From Pseudooceanicola antarcticus (GTDB lineage Bacteria; Pseudomonadota; Alphaproteobacteria; Rhodobacterales; Rhodobacteraceae), in assembly GCF_900215355.1 (NCBI RefSeq), contig NZ_OBEA01000002.1:248001-312000 (forward strand): a stretch of DNA of 64,000 bases, given 5' to 3'. Of the stretch, positions 13,411 through 23,380 are shown piece after piece. The position numbers and the translations under genes are program-made. Position 1 is the first letter of the stretch. The number at the start of each line of letters is the position of its first letter. The notes beneath the pieces are model-generated. The model did no database searches. It was not told where the DNA came from and saw only the letters and a list, made by a program, of their open reading frames with translations.

Positions 13411-13758
13411 ATGAAGAAGCTGACTTCCCATTGCATCGGGGTGGAGGACGGAGAGATCGTCCTTTTCTCCGATTTCCAGGACGAGGGTGAGATGTGGACC
13501 GGCAAGGGCCCGCGTGAGCGCCGCCGCAAGGTCTCGTTCTCGGAAAGCTACCTGAGCCCGCCTGCGGTGCATTGCGCGCTGTCCATGTGGGACATGGACA
13601 ATGCCACCAACCTGCGCGGCGAGATCCAGGCCGAGAACATCACCTGCGAGGGGTTCGAGGTGGTCTTCAAGACCTGGGCCGACAGCCGCATCGCCCGCGC
13701 CCGTGCCCATTGGATGGCCATAGGCGCGGTCCGCGCTCCCGGCGATTGGGACGTCTGA
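13411..13758 (+). CDS. H-type lectin domain protein
   Basis: 115 residues, almost all of it one H-type lectin domain: the conserved segment SFSESYLSPPAV, then LSMWDMDNATNLRGEIQAENI, ending in FKTWADSRIARARAHWMAIG. In animals (snail agglutinin, discoidin C-terminus) this fold binds GalNAc. Bacterial single-domain versions are known only as predictions. No signal peptide is seen, so it is probably cytosolic or leaves the cell by a non-classical route. It is a single gene with its own upstream space after the ATP synthase terminator and converges with the UPF0173 gene across a 3'-end repeat element. Confidence 0.85.
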   Translation: MKKLTSHCIGVEDGEIVLFSDFQDEGEMWTGKGPRERRRKVSFSESYLSPPAVHCALSMWDMDNATNLRGEIQAENITCEGFEVVFKTWADSRIARARAHWMAIGAVRAPGDWDV

Positions 13759-13787
13759 GCAGGGGCGCACCCGAGGCAGCCGGGCGC

Positions 13788-13857
13788 CCTTCATCATCAC
13801 CAGGCTGAAAATACTCCGGGGGAGTCTCCGGCACGGAGACGGGGGCAGAGCCCCCGC
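13788..13857 (-). repeat. 3'-end repeat element, copy A (half element)
   Basis: Read on the minus strand it begins 8 bases after the UPF0173 stop with GGGGGCTCTGCCCCC, then the hairpin GTCTCC-GTGCC-GGAGAC, then CCCCCGGAGTATTTTCAGCC and TGGTGATGATGAAGGG. This is nearly base-for-base the reverse complement of copy B at 18784. No inverted second arm is present. Confidence 0.85.
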
Positions 13858-13863
13858 GACCTC

Positions 13864-14556
13864 TCAAAGTTCTATGGCGTCGAGCACCTCGGGTTCGATC
13901 ACGTCGACACCGGGCAGCTCGGCCTTCAGCACCTCGGCGCTCTGCTCGAGCAGCGGGAAGGTGCGGTAGTGCATGGGGATGACCGTCTTGAAGTCGAAGA
14001 AGGTCTTCGCCGCATAGGCCGCGCGCTTCATGTCCATGGTGAAATGGCCGCCGGCGCAGAGCACGCCGATGTCGGGCTTGTGCAGATCGTTGAAGATCTT
14101 CATGTCCGCCATGACGTCGGTATCGCCCGAGAAGTACAGCACCTTGCCCTCGCCCTCGATCATGAAGCCGGCTTCGGTGCCGAGGTAGACCGGCCCATTG
14201 GGCCCCTCGGTGGAAGAGGAGTGCGTGGCATTGACCATGGTCACCTTCACCCCGCCGATATCCACCGTGCCGCCCTTGTTGAAGCCGGTGGTCTCGACCC
14301 CGAACTTGTCGGCGACGTATTTCATCAGCTCGACCATGCCGAAGACCGGGATGCCCAGCTCCTTCGCCACGGGGCCGACGTCCGAAAGGTGATCGCCATG
14401 GCCATGGGTGCAGAAGATATGCGTCGCGCCGGCGATGGCCTCGGCGCGCTTGTCGTCGGGCAGCATCGGGTTCCCGCCCAGGAAGGGATCGAGCAGCAGC
14501 ACCTTGTCCGCGATCTCGAGCCGGAAAGATCCATGTCCGAGCCAGATCAGTTTCAT
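13864..14556 (-). CDS. UPF0173-family metal-dependent hydrolase
   Basis: A 230-residue metallo-beta-lactamase-fold protein. Its signature starts with MKLIWLGHGSFRLE, carries the metal-binding motif THGHGDHLSD, and has ATHSSS, FSGDT and CAGGHFTMD at the further metal positions. Length matches the UPF0173 family (about 225-235). The substrate of the family is not known. It stands alone on the minus strand, divergent from the ceramidase-like gene, and its transcript runs into 3'-end repeat copy A. Confidence 0.92.
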   Translation of the reverse strand: MKLIWLGHGSFRLEIADKVLLLDPFLGGNPMLPDDKRAEAIAGATHIFCTHGHGDHLSDVGPVAKELGIPVFGMVELMKYVADKFGVETTGFNKGGTVDIGGVKVTMVNATHSSSTEGPNGPVYLGTEAGFMIEGEGKVLYFSGDTDVMADMKIFNDLHKPDIGVLCAGGHFTMDMKRAAYAAKTFFDFKTVIPMHYRTFPLLEQSAEVLKAELPGVDVIEPEVLDAIEL

Positions 14557-14645
14557 CTTGAACCTCCAGGTGATTGCGCCGAGCCTGTCAGGGCCCGGCC
14601 ATTCCGGCCCAGAGCCTAGCGCCCCGACCGACGAAGGAAAGCCCC

Positions 14646-15341
14646 TTGGACTGGACCCGCCCGATTGATGCCTATTGCGAACGCCTCGGACCGGGGCTCT
14701 GGGCCGAGCCCGTCAATGCGCTGACCAACCTGGCCTTCCTGCTGGCCGCGCTCTGGTCCTGGTCACGGCTGCGGGACAGGAGCAGGGGCACGGGCATCGG
14801 GCTGGGCACCGGCCAGCTGCTGGCGGCGGTGCTCTTCGTGATCGGCCTGGGCTCGGGTCTCTTCCACACCCTCGCCAACAGCTGGTCGAGCCTCGCCGAC
14901 ACGCTGCCGATCCTGGCCTTCATCCTGATCTACATCTTCGCCGCCACCCGCGACTTCCTCGAGCGCCCGGTCTGGCTGGCAGCGCTGATCGCCGTCGCGT
15001 TCCTGCCTTTCGCGGCGCTGACCGCGCCGCTCTTTGCCAAGCTGCCGCTCTACGGGGTCAGCGCGCCCTACCTGCCGGTGCCGCTGCTTATCGCGATCTA
15101 TGCCGGGCTGCTGCGCCACTGGAAGCCGCAGACGTCGCGGGGATTGTTCATCGGGGCGGGGCTCTTGATGCTCTCGCTCACCTTCCGCTCTGCCGACGAG
15201 CTCGTCTGTCGCCAGACCGCCGGCATCGGTACCCATTTCATCTGGCATCTGCTGAATGCGGTGATGCTGGCCTGGATGATCGAGACATGGGCACGTCATC
15301 AGGCGCTGCATGTGCTTGCGGGCAAGGCGCGCGGGCGCTAA
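14646..15341 (+). CDS. Ceramidase-family integral membrane protein
   Basis: A 231-residue protein with about seven membrane spans. It resembles the alkaline ceramidase (CREST) family: GLGSGLFHTLANSWSSLADTLPI is the region where the family has its first His and Asp ligands, and THFIWHLLNAV near the C-terminus carries the second His pair. It may hydrolyse an amide-linked lipid; the true substrate in bacteria is unknown. I use a TTG start because AAGGA lies 7 bases ahead and the protein then begins with the conserved DWTRPIDAYCER. It is followed after 31 bases by gatC, so the three genes may share a transcript. Confidence 0.8.
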   Translation: MDWTRPIDAYCERLGPGLWAEPVNALTNLAFLLAALWSWSRLRDRSRGTGIGLGTGQLLAAVLFVIGLGSGLFHTLANSWSSLADTLPILAFILIYIFAATRDFLERPVWLAALIAVAFLPFAALTAPLFAKLPLYGVSAPYLPVPLLIAIYAGLLRHWKPQTSRGLFIGAGLLMLSLTFRSADELVCRQTAGIGTHFIWHLLNAVMLAWMIETWARHQALHVLAGKARGR

Positions 15342-15372
15342 ACCCGACCCGATCCAGAACCAGGAGCATCCG

Positions 15373-15660
15373 ATGTCGATCGACAAGGCAACCGCCGCGA
15401 AAGTGGCGAAACTGGCCCGCATCAAGGTGGAAGAGGACGCGCTGCCCGCGCTGGCAGGCGAGTTCAATACCATTCTTGGCTTCATCGAGCAGCTGAACGA
15501 GGTCGATGTTGAGGGCGTCGAGCCCATGACCTCGGTCACGCCCATGCGGCTGAAGCGGCGCGAGGACGTGGTGACCGAAGGCGGTCAGCAGGACAAGATC
15601 CTGGCCAATGCCCCCGATGCCCGCGAAGGCTTCTTCGCCGTCCCCAAGGTGGTCGAGTAA
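15373..15660 (+). CDS. gatC: Asp-tRNA(Asn)/Glu-tRNA(Gln) amidotransferase subunit C
   Basis: A 95-residue small subunit of the GatCAB complex, which converts misacylated Glu-tRNA(Gln) and Asp-tRNA(Asn) to the correct forms. Typical features are the N-terminal helix [12 protein letters not shown], the middle [22 protein letters not shown], and the tail [19 protein letters not shown]. It wraps around GatA and GatB as a clamp. GatA follows 40 bases on; GatB is not in this window. Confidence 0.97.
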   Translation: MSIDKATAAKVAKLARIKVEEDALPALAGEFNTILGFIEQLNEVDVEGVEPMTSVTPMRLKRREDVVTEGGQQDKILANAPDAREGFFAVPKVVE

Positions 15661-15700
15661 GACCCTAGCCGCAACGCCCGTTCAAGAGAGGCGAGACGAC

Positions 15701-17188
<1,488 letters not shown>

Positions 17189-17282
17189 TCCACCGCGGGT
17201 GATCCCTGTCGGCCCGTGTCGCGCTTGAGGCGCTGATCCCTGCGCGGCAGTATGGATCTGCCGCTGAACGAGAGAGAGCGAG

Positions 17283-18062
17283 ATGCGCGAACTGACCCTG
17301 GCCATGGCCCTTCTGGGCCTTGCCTCCTGTGCCCCTGCCGTGCCCGACAGCGCGGCGGGCGTGGGCTTCGGAGATTACGAAAGCTACCAGCAGAGCCGCG
17401 AGGCCGAGCTTCAGGCCCGGACCATCGCGCCGCCGGCGCAGGTCTCCTCCGAGACCCTGCCCGGCGAGTCCGGCGCGCCGCTTTCCGCCATGGCGACGCT
17501 GCCGCCGGGCGCAGAGACCACCCAGGCTGGCCCTGCCGCCGGTGATCCCGACAGTGCCGAGGCGCTGGCCGCGGATACCCAGGCCGCGCTGATGGCCGGG
17601 CTGAACTCGGGCGAGACCCCGCTCGAGGCCAGCCCCTCGAACCCGGCGCCCGAGGCAGTCAACGCCCTGGGCATTTCGGCAGAGAACGATTTCGCCGCCG
17701 TGGATGCACAGCGTTCGATTGCCGAGGACCGCGAGTTCATCCAGGAAAACCGCCAGAAGTACGAACAAGTTGCGCCCGAGGCTCTGCCCGAGCGCACGGC
17801 GGCACGTCCCAACCTGGCAGCCTATGCGCTTGAGACCACCCATGCGCCGGGCACGCCGCTCTACACCAGGCTGGGGCTGAATGCGGAAGCTCGCTACACC
17901 AGAAATTGCGCCAAGTATCCGTCGCCCGACATGGCTCAGGCAGATTTCCTGGCAAAGGGCGGGCCGCAGCGCGATCGTCTCGGGCTTGATCCGGATGGTG
18001 ACGGCTTCGCCTGCACCTGGGACCCGGCGCCCTTCCGCAAGGCCGCCGGAGGCGGGAACTGA
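17283..18062 (+). CDS. Excalibur-domain lipoprotein
   Basis: 259 residues. The N-terminus MRELTLAMALLGLASC-AP has a lipobox ending in Cys16, so it should be a lipoprotein. A long Ala/Pro/Glu-rich, probably disordered stretch (about 40-165) follows. The C-terminal 45 residues form an excalibur calcium-binding motif with NCAKYPS and GLDPDGDGFACTW: paired cysteines around a DxDGDGxxC loop. Function is unknown; the motif occurs on many envelope proteins. It is followed 4 bases later by the amidase gene, probably in one transcript. Confidence 0.82.
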   Translation: MRELTLAMALLGLASCAPAVPDSAAGVGFGDYESYQQSREAELQARTIAPPAQVSSETLPGESGAPLSAMATLPPGAETTQAGPAAGDPDSAEALAADTQAALMAGLNSGETPLEASPSNPAPEAVNALGISAENDFAAVDAQRSIAEDREFIQENRQKYEQVAPEALPERTAARPNLAAYALETTHAPGTPLYTRLGLNAEARYTRNCAKYPSPDMAQADFLAKGGPQRDRLGLDPDGDGFACTWDPAPFRKAAGGGN

Positions 18063-18066
18063 TCTC

Positions 18067-18753
18067 TTGATCGGAGACCCCTCTGCCCGGTCGCATCGCT
18101 CGCCCAACCAGGGCGCGCGGCGCGACGGCTTGCGGCCCTCGCTGGTGGTCCTTCATCACACCGACATGCAGAGCGCCGAAGCGGCGCTGGAGCGGCTTTG
18201 CGACGAGACGCGCGCCGCGCCGGTGTCTTCCCACTACCTGATTGCAGAGGATGGGCGTCTCTGGCAGCTCGTCGACGAGTCCCGGCGGGCCTGGCACGCG
18301 GGGCTGGGAAGCTGGGGCGGGCAGGGCGACGTGAATTCGCGCTCCATCGGGATCGAGCTGGCCAACCCGGCGGCCAATCCCTTCGCCGAACCACAGATGG
18401 CGCGGCTCGAGCGCCTGCTTCCGGGCATCCTGGCGCGCTGGCAGATCCCGCCCGAGGGCGTCATCGCCCATTCCGACCTGGCCCCTGACCGCAAGGTCGA
18501 TCCCGGTCCGAAGTTCGACTGGCGCCGGTTGGCCCTGCAGGGTCTGGCAGCCTGGCCCGATGCAGAGGCCCGGCAAGAGGGCGAGCTGGCCCGCGACCTG
18601 GCCCGCATCGGCTATCCTGTCGCAGACATGGCGCTGGCACTGCAGGCCTTCCGCCTGCGCTTCCGTCCCTGGGCCACGGGGCCCGCGTGCGCCGAAGACC
18701 GGATCGCCGCGCGCGACCTCGCCTTGCGCTATCCGGCAACAGCGGAGCGGTAG
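18067..18753 (+). CDS. N-acetylmuramoyl-L-alanine amidase (amidase_2 type)
   Basis: A 228-residue zinc amidase of the AmpD/T7-lysozyme fold, which cleaves the bond between muramic acid and the stem peptide. Zinc-site residues are visible in VVLHHTDM and VIAHSDLAPDRKVDPGP; SSHYLIAEDGRLWQLVDE and AWHAG are the middle motifs. I use a TTG start 4 bases after the previous stop; no ATG gives the full domain without overlapping the upstream gene. No signal peptide is seen, which fits an AmpD-like role in recycling anhydro-muropeptides in the cytosol. The C-terminal 70 residues look like the helical extension seen in relatives. Confidence 0.88.
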   Translation: MIGDPSARSHRSPNQGARRDGLRPSLVVLHHTDMQSAEAALERLCDETRAAPVSSHYLIAEDGRLWQLVDESRRAWHAGLGSWGGQGDVNSRSIGIELANPAANPFAEPQMARLERLLPGILARWQIPPEGVIAHSDLAPDRKVDPGPKFDWRRLALQGLAAWPDAEARQEGELARDLARIGYPVADMALALQAFRLRFRPWATGPACAEDRIAARDLALRYPATAER

Positions 18754-18783
18754 CCTTCCGCAGGCGCGTTGAAGATACCGAGG

Positions 18784-18857
18784 GCAGGGGGCTCTGCCCC
18801 CGTCTCCGTGCCGGAGACTCCCCCGGAGTATTTTCAGCCTGGTGATGATGAAGGGCC
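18784..18857 (+). repeat. 3'-end repeat element, copy B (half element)
   Basis: Begins 33 bases after the amidase stop: GGGGGCTCTGCCCCC, hairpin GTCTCC-GTGCC-GGAGAC, CCCCCGGAGTATTTTCAGCC, TGGTGATGATGAAGGG. Same strand as the gene in front. No second arm. Confidence 0.85.
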
Positions 18858-18999
18858 TCCTGCCTCGACCGGGCCGCCAGGACGGCCGCTGCCGGCGGCG
18901 GGCTGAGGCCCCGGATTGGGTGTGGGATCGGGGCCCCAGCAGGTCTGGCCCTTGCGAAATACTTGCCTCCCGCGCTGCATAGGCATAGGGCTTGGCGCC

Positions 19000-19821
19000 A
19001 TGCGGATGATGTTTCTCGGAGATGTGATGGGGCGCGCCGGGCGCGCGGCTGTCACGGAGTGGCTGCCCAAGCTGCGTGCAGCGTGGCGGCTGGATTTCGT
19101 CGTGGTCAATGGCGAGAACGCCAGCCATGGCGCCGGTCTGACCGGCGCCCATGCCAAGCTGATCCTCGATGCCGGAGCCGATGTGGTGACACTCGGCGAC
19201 CATGCCTTCGACCAGAAGGACATGCTGCAGGCCATCGAGGGCGACAAGCGCATCATCCGGCCGCTGAACTTCGCCAAGGAATGCCCCGGCGTCGGCGCTC
19301 GGGTCTTCGATGCGCCGGGTGGGCGCAAGGTGCTGGTGACCCAGGTGCTGGGCCAGGTCTTCATGAAGCGTCCCTTCGAGGATCCCTTCAGCCATCTCGA
19401 CGCGGTGCTGCGCAAGTACCCCCTGGGCGGGCTGGTGCAGGCGGCACTGGTCGATGTGCATTGCGAAGCCACCTCGGAGAAGATGGCCATGGGCCATTTC
19501 TGCGACGGGCGGGCCTCGGTGGTGGTCGGCACCCATACCCATGTGCCCACGGGCGACGCGCAGATCCTGCCGCGCGGCACCGCCTTTCAGTCGGACGCGG
19601 GCATGACCGGCGATTACGATTCGGTCATCGGCATGGACAAGGCCGAGCCGCTGCGCCGCTTTGTCACCGGCATGGCCAAGGGCCGCTTCACGCCGGCCGA
19701 GGGCGAGGCCACCGTCTCGGGCCTCTACGTCGAGACCGATGATCGCACCGGCCGTGCGACGCGGGTCGAGATGGTTCGCCAGGGCGGACGCCTGTCGCCC
19801 TCGGGGCCCGGCCCGGTCTGA
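19000..19821 (+). CDS. YmdB-type (TIGR00282 family) metallophosphoesterase
   Basis: 273 residues. All family motifs are in place: FLGDVMGRAGR, VNGENASHGAGL, LGDHAFDQKD, DVHCEATSEK, and GTHTHVPTGDAQILP. Members have a di-iron centre and hydrolyse 2',3'-cyclic nucleotides or other phosphodiesters. They influence colony and biofilm behaviour in Bacillus, but the role in alphaproteobacteria is not settled. I begin at the first ATG of MRMMFLGD; no strong Shine-Dalgarno is seen. It follows the amidase gene after repeat copy B. Confidence 0.93.
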   Translation: MRMMFLGDVMGRAGRAAVTEWLPKLRAAWRLDFVVVNGENASHGAGLTGAHAKLILDAGADVVTLGDHAFDQKDMLQAIEGDKRIIRPLNFAKECPGVGARVFDAPGGRKVLVTQVLGQVFMKRPFEDPFSHLDAVLRKYPLGGLVQAALVDVHCEATSEKMAMGHFCDGRASVVVGTHTHVPTGDAQILPRGTAFQSDAGMTGDYDSVIGMDKAEPLRRFVTGMAKGRFTPAEGEATVSGLYVETDDRTGRATRVEMVRQGGRLSPSGPGPV

Positions 19822-19978
19822 GCACAGGTCCCGCAATCCGCAATCATGGCCATACCCGTCAGAAATGCAGCGCCCGGCGTGACCAGGGGCGCGGTTTCGC
19901 AGGAGGCGCTTGCGTGGCGTGGGGCTCAGCGCCTAGATCATTCAAAGCGCATGCGATTTGCCCGAGGGAGCTGTCCGA

Positions 19979-21757
19979 ATGCTGGCGCCTGAAATGACCG
20001 GAGCGACACCGGGGCTTTTGGCCCTTGGGGTGGTGCTGGTAATGTTCATCCTCTTCGTGAGAGAGGACTACCCGACCGAAGTCGTGGCCATCGCCGGTGT
20101 CTCGGTGATGCTGCTGGCCGGGCTCTTGCCATATGACATGGCGCTTGCGGTGCTTTCGAACCCCGCCCCCTGGACCATCGCCGCGATGTTCCTGGTGATG
20201 GGGGCCCTGGTGCGGACCGGTGCGCTGGAGGCCTTCACCCGTGTCGCCACGGCGCAGGCAAGTCAGCGGCCGATCCTGGCGCTGACGGTGCTTTTCGCCT
20301 TCGTCGTCGGCTCTTCGGCCATCGTGTCGAACACCCCGGTGGTGGTGGTGATGATCCCGGTCTTCGTGCAGATGGCCAAGACGCTGGGGATACTGCCCTC
20401 GAAGCTGCTGATCCCGCTCTCTTACGCCGCTGTCATGGGCGGCACGCTGACCCTGATCGGGACCTCGACCAACCTGCTGGTCGATGGGGTCGCCCGTGCC
20501 CAGGGCATGGCGCCCTTCACCATCTTCGAGGTCACGCCGATCGGCCTCATCGTCGTTGCCTGGGGTGGTCTCTACCTGCTGGTCGCGGGACGTTTCCTGC
20601 TGCCGAAGCGCGAATCCATGGCCTCGATGCTGTCGGACCGCTCGAAGATGAAGTTCTTCACCGAGGCGGTGATCCCCCCCGACAGCAACCTGGTGGGCCG
20701 CGAGGTCACCGGAGTGCAGCTCTTCAAGCGCGAGGGCGTGCGGCTGATCGACGTGATCCGTGGTGACGAATCCCTGCGCCGCAACCTGAAGGGCGTGGTG
20801 CTGGAGGTGGGCGACCGGGTGGTGCTGCGCAGCCAGATTTCCGAACTGCTGAGCCTCCAGCGCGACCGCAGCCTGAAGCGCATGGACCAGGTGAGCGCGG
20901 TCGAGACCACCACCGTCGAGGTGCTTATCACGCCGGGCTGCAAGATGGTGGGACGTTCGCTGGGGTCGCTGCGCCTGCGTCGCCGCTACGGGATCTATCC
21001 GCTGGCCGCGCATCGGCGGAACCAGAACATCGGCCGCCAGCTGGACGAGCTGGTGGTTCGGGTCGGTGATACGCTGCTGCTGGAAGGCGCGCCCGACGAC
21101 ATCAAGCGGCTGGCGCGCGAGATGGACATGGTGGACGTGGCGACACCGACCGAGCAGGCCTATCGCCGCTCCCATGCGCCGATCGCCATTGCCGCGATCC
21201 TGGGGATCGTGGTGCTGGCCGGCATGGGCGTGGCGCCGATCCTGCTCTTGTCGGTGCTGGCCGTGGCGCTGGTGCTGGTGACCCGCTGCGTCGATGCCGA
21301 CGAGGCCTTTGCCTTCGTCGACGGGCGCCTGCTGGCGATGATCTTCTCGATGCTGGCCATCGGCGCGGCGCTGGAGCACACCGGCGCGGTTGAGATGATC
21401 GTGCGCATCATTGCCCCCGTGATGTCCGACCTGCCGCCCTTCCTGGTGATCTGGGGGGTCTACCTGCTGACCTCGGTGCTGACCGAGCTGGTCTCGAACA
21501 ATGCCGTGGCCGTGGTCATGACGCCGATTGCCGTGGGCCTGGCCCAGGCCATGGGGATCGACCCGCGCCCGCTGGTGGTGGCGGTGATGATCGCCGCCTC
21601 GGCCAGCTTCGCCACGCCCATCGGGTATCAGACCAACATGCTGGTCTATGGTCCGGGCGGCTATCGCTTCACCGATTTCATGCGCATCGGCATCCCGCTG
21701 AACCTGTCCATGGGGCTGGTGGTCAGCGCGGCGATTCCCTTCTTCTGGTCCGTCTGA
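19979..21757 (+). CDS. SLC13-family permease with two TrkA-C (RCK_C) domains
   Basis: A 592-residue transporter. Membrane half one spans about residues 10-200, with the signature GTSTNLLVDGVA. Two cytoplasmic TrkA-C domains follow (about 215-295 and 305-385). Membrane half two contains LTELVSNNAVAVVMTPIAVGLA and ATPIGYQTNMLVYGPGGYRF. This layout is typical of the divalent-anion:Na+ symporter family that carries dicarboxylates, sulfate or related anions; the substrate cannot be read from sequence. The ATG at 19979 has GAGGGAG 8 bases upstream; a TTG at 19958 is less likely. A paralogue of the same layout lies at 34318. Confidence 0.9.
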   Translation: MLAPEMTGATPGLLALGVVLVMFILFVREDYPTEVVAIAGVSVMLLAGLLPYDMALAVLSNPAPWTIAAMFLVMGALVRTGALEAFTRVATAQASQRPILALTVLFAFVVGSSAIVSNTPVVVVMIPVFVQMAKTLGILPSKLLIPLSYAAVMGGTLTLIGTSTNLLVDGVARAQGMAPFTIFEVTPIGLIVVAWGGLYLLVAGRFLLPKRESMASMLSDRSKMKFFTEAVIPPDSNLVGREVTGVQLFKREGVRLIDVIRGDESLRRNLKGVVLEVGDRVVLRSQISELLSLQRDRSLKRMDQVSAVETTTVEVLITPGCKMVGRSLGSLRLRRRYGIYPLAAHRRNQNIGRQLDELVVRVGDTLLLEGAPDDIKRLAREMDMVDVATPTEQAYRRSHAPIAIAAILGIVVLAGMGVAPILLLSVLAVALVLVTRCVDADEAFAFVDGRLLAMIFSMLAIGAALEHTGAVEMIVRIIAPVMSDLPPFLVIWGVYLLTSVLTELVSNNAVAVVMTPIAVGLAQAMGIDPRPLVVAVMIAASASFATPIGYQTNMLVYGPGGYRFTDFMRIGIPLNLSMGLVVSAAIPFFWSV

Positions 21758-21771
21758 GACGAGGAGGGGGA

Positions 21772-21881
21772 GGGGGCTCTGCCCCCGTCGCTGCGCGACT
21801 CCCCCGCAGTATTTTCAGCCGTCGGATAGATACAAGGGCCGCTTGCGTCTATCCGACGGCTGAAAATACTGCCGCCGGAGG
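21772..21881 (+). repeat. 3'-end repeat element, copy C (full, near-perfect inverted arms)
   Basis: Begins 14 bases after the SLC13 stop with GGGGGCTCTGCCCCC, then the hairpin GTCGC-TGC-GCGAC. Two arms at 21807-21830 and 21848-21871 follow; they are perfect 24-base reverse complements (core CAGTATTTTCAGCCGTCGG) around a 17-base loop. The outer end is CCGCCGGAGG. Confidence 0.9.
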
Positions 21882-21949
21882 CTTCTTCGGCCTACGGGCA
21901 GCACCGGGGTGTCGTGGTCCGGGCTGGCGGCGGCCAGGGGCGCGCGCCC

Positions 21950-22687
21950 TTACATTGAGGCGAGAGCCTGGCGGACCGTGGCCATGCGTTCGGAGTTGGG
22001 CGGGTGGGAGCCCAGGAACTCTTCGCCGGGATCCGGGATGCGGGTGAAGTACTGCGCGCCGATCAGCGGATCATACCCGGCGGTAAAGGCGATGCGGGTG
22101 CCAAGGGCATCGGCCTGAAGCTCGAACTGCTTGGAGTAGGAGCGGGCGGTGAAGGCCGCCCCCATGGCAGAGGCGCGGCGCACGGCCGATTTCGAGGCGC
22201 CGGAGCGCGCGGCGATCTCGGCATATTCGCGGGCGCCCTGTTCGGCGTAGCGGCGCTGCTGGCCCAGGTGATCCAGGATATGGTGGCTGGCCTCATGGGC
22301 CATGACGAAGGCCAGCTCGTCGGGATTGCGCATGTCGGCGATCAGCGCCAGCGTGAAGATCAGCACCGGCTGGCCGTTCTCGTCCAGGGTCTGGAAGGCA
22401 TTGGGCGCGCTGCGCCGGCGGTGGTCGATGGCGATGCGGAAGGCGCAGCGGCCATCGGCGCGGCGGGCGCGGCAGTAGCGCTCGATCTCGGGCTCGACGG
22501 TCTGCACCACCAGGGCGAATTGCCGGGCCGCGGCCTCGGAGCCGAGGCGGGCCGGGGTGCCGGGTTGGGTGTCTCCGGTCTGGGGCAGGTCGCAGCCGGC
22601 GACCAGCAGCGCCAGGACACATGCCACGAGCGGGCGAAGGAGACGAGCAGGGGAAATCAGGGTCATCGCGGGCCAGGATCGTTTCAT
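21950..22687 (-). CDS. M48-family metallopeptidase, lipoprotein
   Basis: A 245-residue lipoprotein. The signal (LLRPLVACVLALLVAGC) ends in a lipobox at Cys32. The zinc motif HEASH is at 131-135, and the third ligand is expected at Glu189 in FELQADALG. This matches small M48 peptidases that act at the outer membrane in protein quality control (BepA/LoiP-like). A late HPPNSERM motif is also typical. I use the ATG at 22687 (AGGTGG just upstream) rather than the one at 22666. Confidence 0.9.
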   Translation of the reverse strand: MKRSWPAMTLISPARLLRPLVACVLALLVAGCDLPQTGDTQPGTPARLGSEAAARQFALVVQTVEPEIERYCRARRADGRCAFRIAIDHRRRSAPNAFQTLDENGQPVLIFTLALIADMRNPDELAFVMAHEASHHILDHLGQQRRYAEQGAREYAEIAARSGASKSAVRRASAMGAAFTARSYSKQFELQADALGTRIAFTAGYDPLIGAQYFTRIPDPGEEFLGSHPPNSERMATVRQALASM

Positions 22688-22793
22688 TCCACCTACCATA
22701 TAGCGCAACTGGGCGCCGAAGGCAGGGGGAGGCTGCGCCAAACTGCAAGGCCGCGATTGACGCGCCCCCTGCTTGGGATAACCTGAGCACATC

Positions 22794-23033
22794 ATGTTTA
22801 CCATCGAACACGAATTCGACTGCACCATCGTGACCCTCGTCGATGACGGCCGCGCGCCGCTCCAGGAGGATGTCGCCATCTCGGCCTTCGAGGAATGCAT
22901 CACGGTCGAGCAATTCGACCCCCGTACCGATGAGGTCCAGAAGGTCACCCTGTCGATGTCGCAGCTGCGCGACCTGGCGGCGGCGCTGAACCTGCCCGAG
23001 GGCACCTACCAGACCGTGCGCAAGCGGCGCTGA
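22794..23033 (+). CDS. Small conserved protein of unknown function
   Basis: 79 residues, acidic with a basic C-terminus (TVRKRR). There is no signal peptide or membrane span and I do not recognise a family. The open frame is well placed, filling the space between the divergent M48 gene and the DUF167 gene with which it converges (3 bases between stops). Its third codon positions are strongly G/C biased like those of its neighbours, which supports real coding. The sequence looks like a small two-layer alpha/beta domain; nothing more can be said. Confidence 0.7.
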   Translation: MFTIEHEFDCTIVTLVDDGRAPLQEDVAISAFEECITVEQFDPRTDEVQKVTLSMSQLRDLAAALNLPEGTYQTVRKRR

Positions 23034-23036
23034 GCG

Positions 23037-23303
23037 CTACGCCTCGACCCGGAACACCTTGTCCCGTGACGTCTGCCCCCTGAGCAGCGTCAGCCTGGTC
23101 TTGGCCAGGCCAAGGGCCTTTGCCAGCAGCTTGCGCACCGCCTCGTTGGCCTTGCCATCTTCGGGCGGCGTGGTGACGTAGACGCGGATCGCCCCGTCCT
23201 CTTCCAGCGTGATCCGGTTGCGCGAGGCCTTGGGCGTCACCCGTACCGCGATCTCGGCGCCGGGACGGGCGAGCGGGGCAAGGTCGGGGGTCTTCGGGGC
23301 CAT
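23037..23303 (-). CDS. DUF167 (YggU-like) protein
   Basis: 88 residues with the family signature RVTPKASRNRI, then YVTTPPEDGKANEAVRKLLAKAL, ending in GQTSRDKVFRVE. The fold is small alpha/beta and the function is not established. GGAG lies 7 bases ahead of the chosen ATG. It is convergent with the small 79-residue gene. Confidence 0.93.
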   Translation of the reverse strand: MAPKTPDLAPLARPGAEIAVRVTPKASRNRITLEEDGAIRVYVTTPPEDGKANEAVRKLLAKALGLAKTRLTLLRGQTSRDKVFRVEA

Positions 23304-23380
23304 GCAAGCACTCCGGCGGGGTTGCGTCCGGGCAGTCCCCGGACCAGTCTGGCCCCGGAAAGACACCAGGAGGCAAAGCG

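Noticed and set aside
13788-13857. The G-rich hairpin elements as plain rho-independent terminators
   Set aside because: They lack a T-run after the first hairpin, and two copies follow separate classical terminators, so this does not explain the conserved AGTATTTTCAGCC box.
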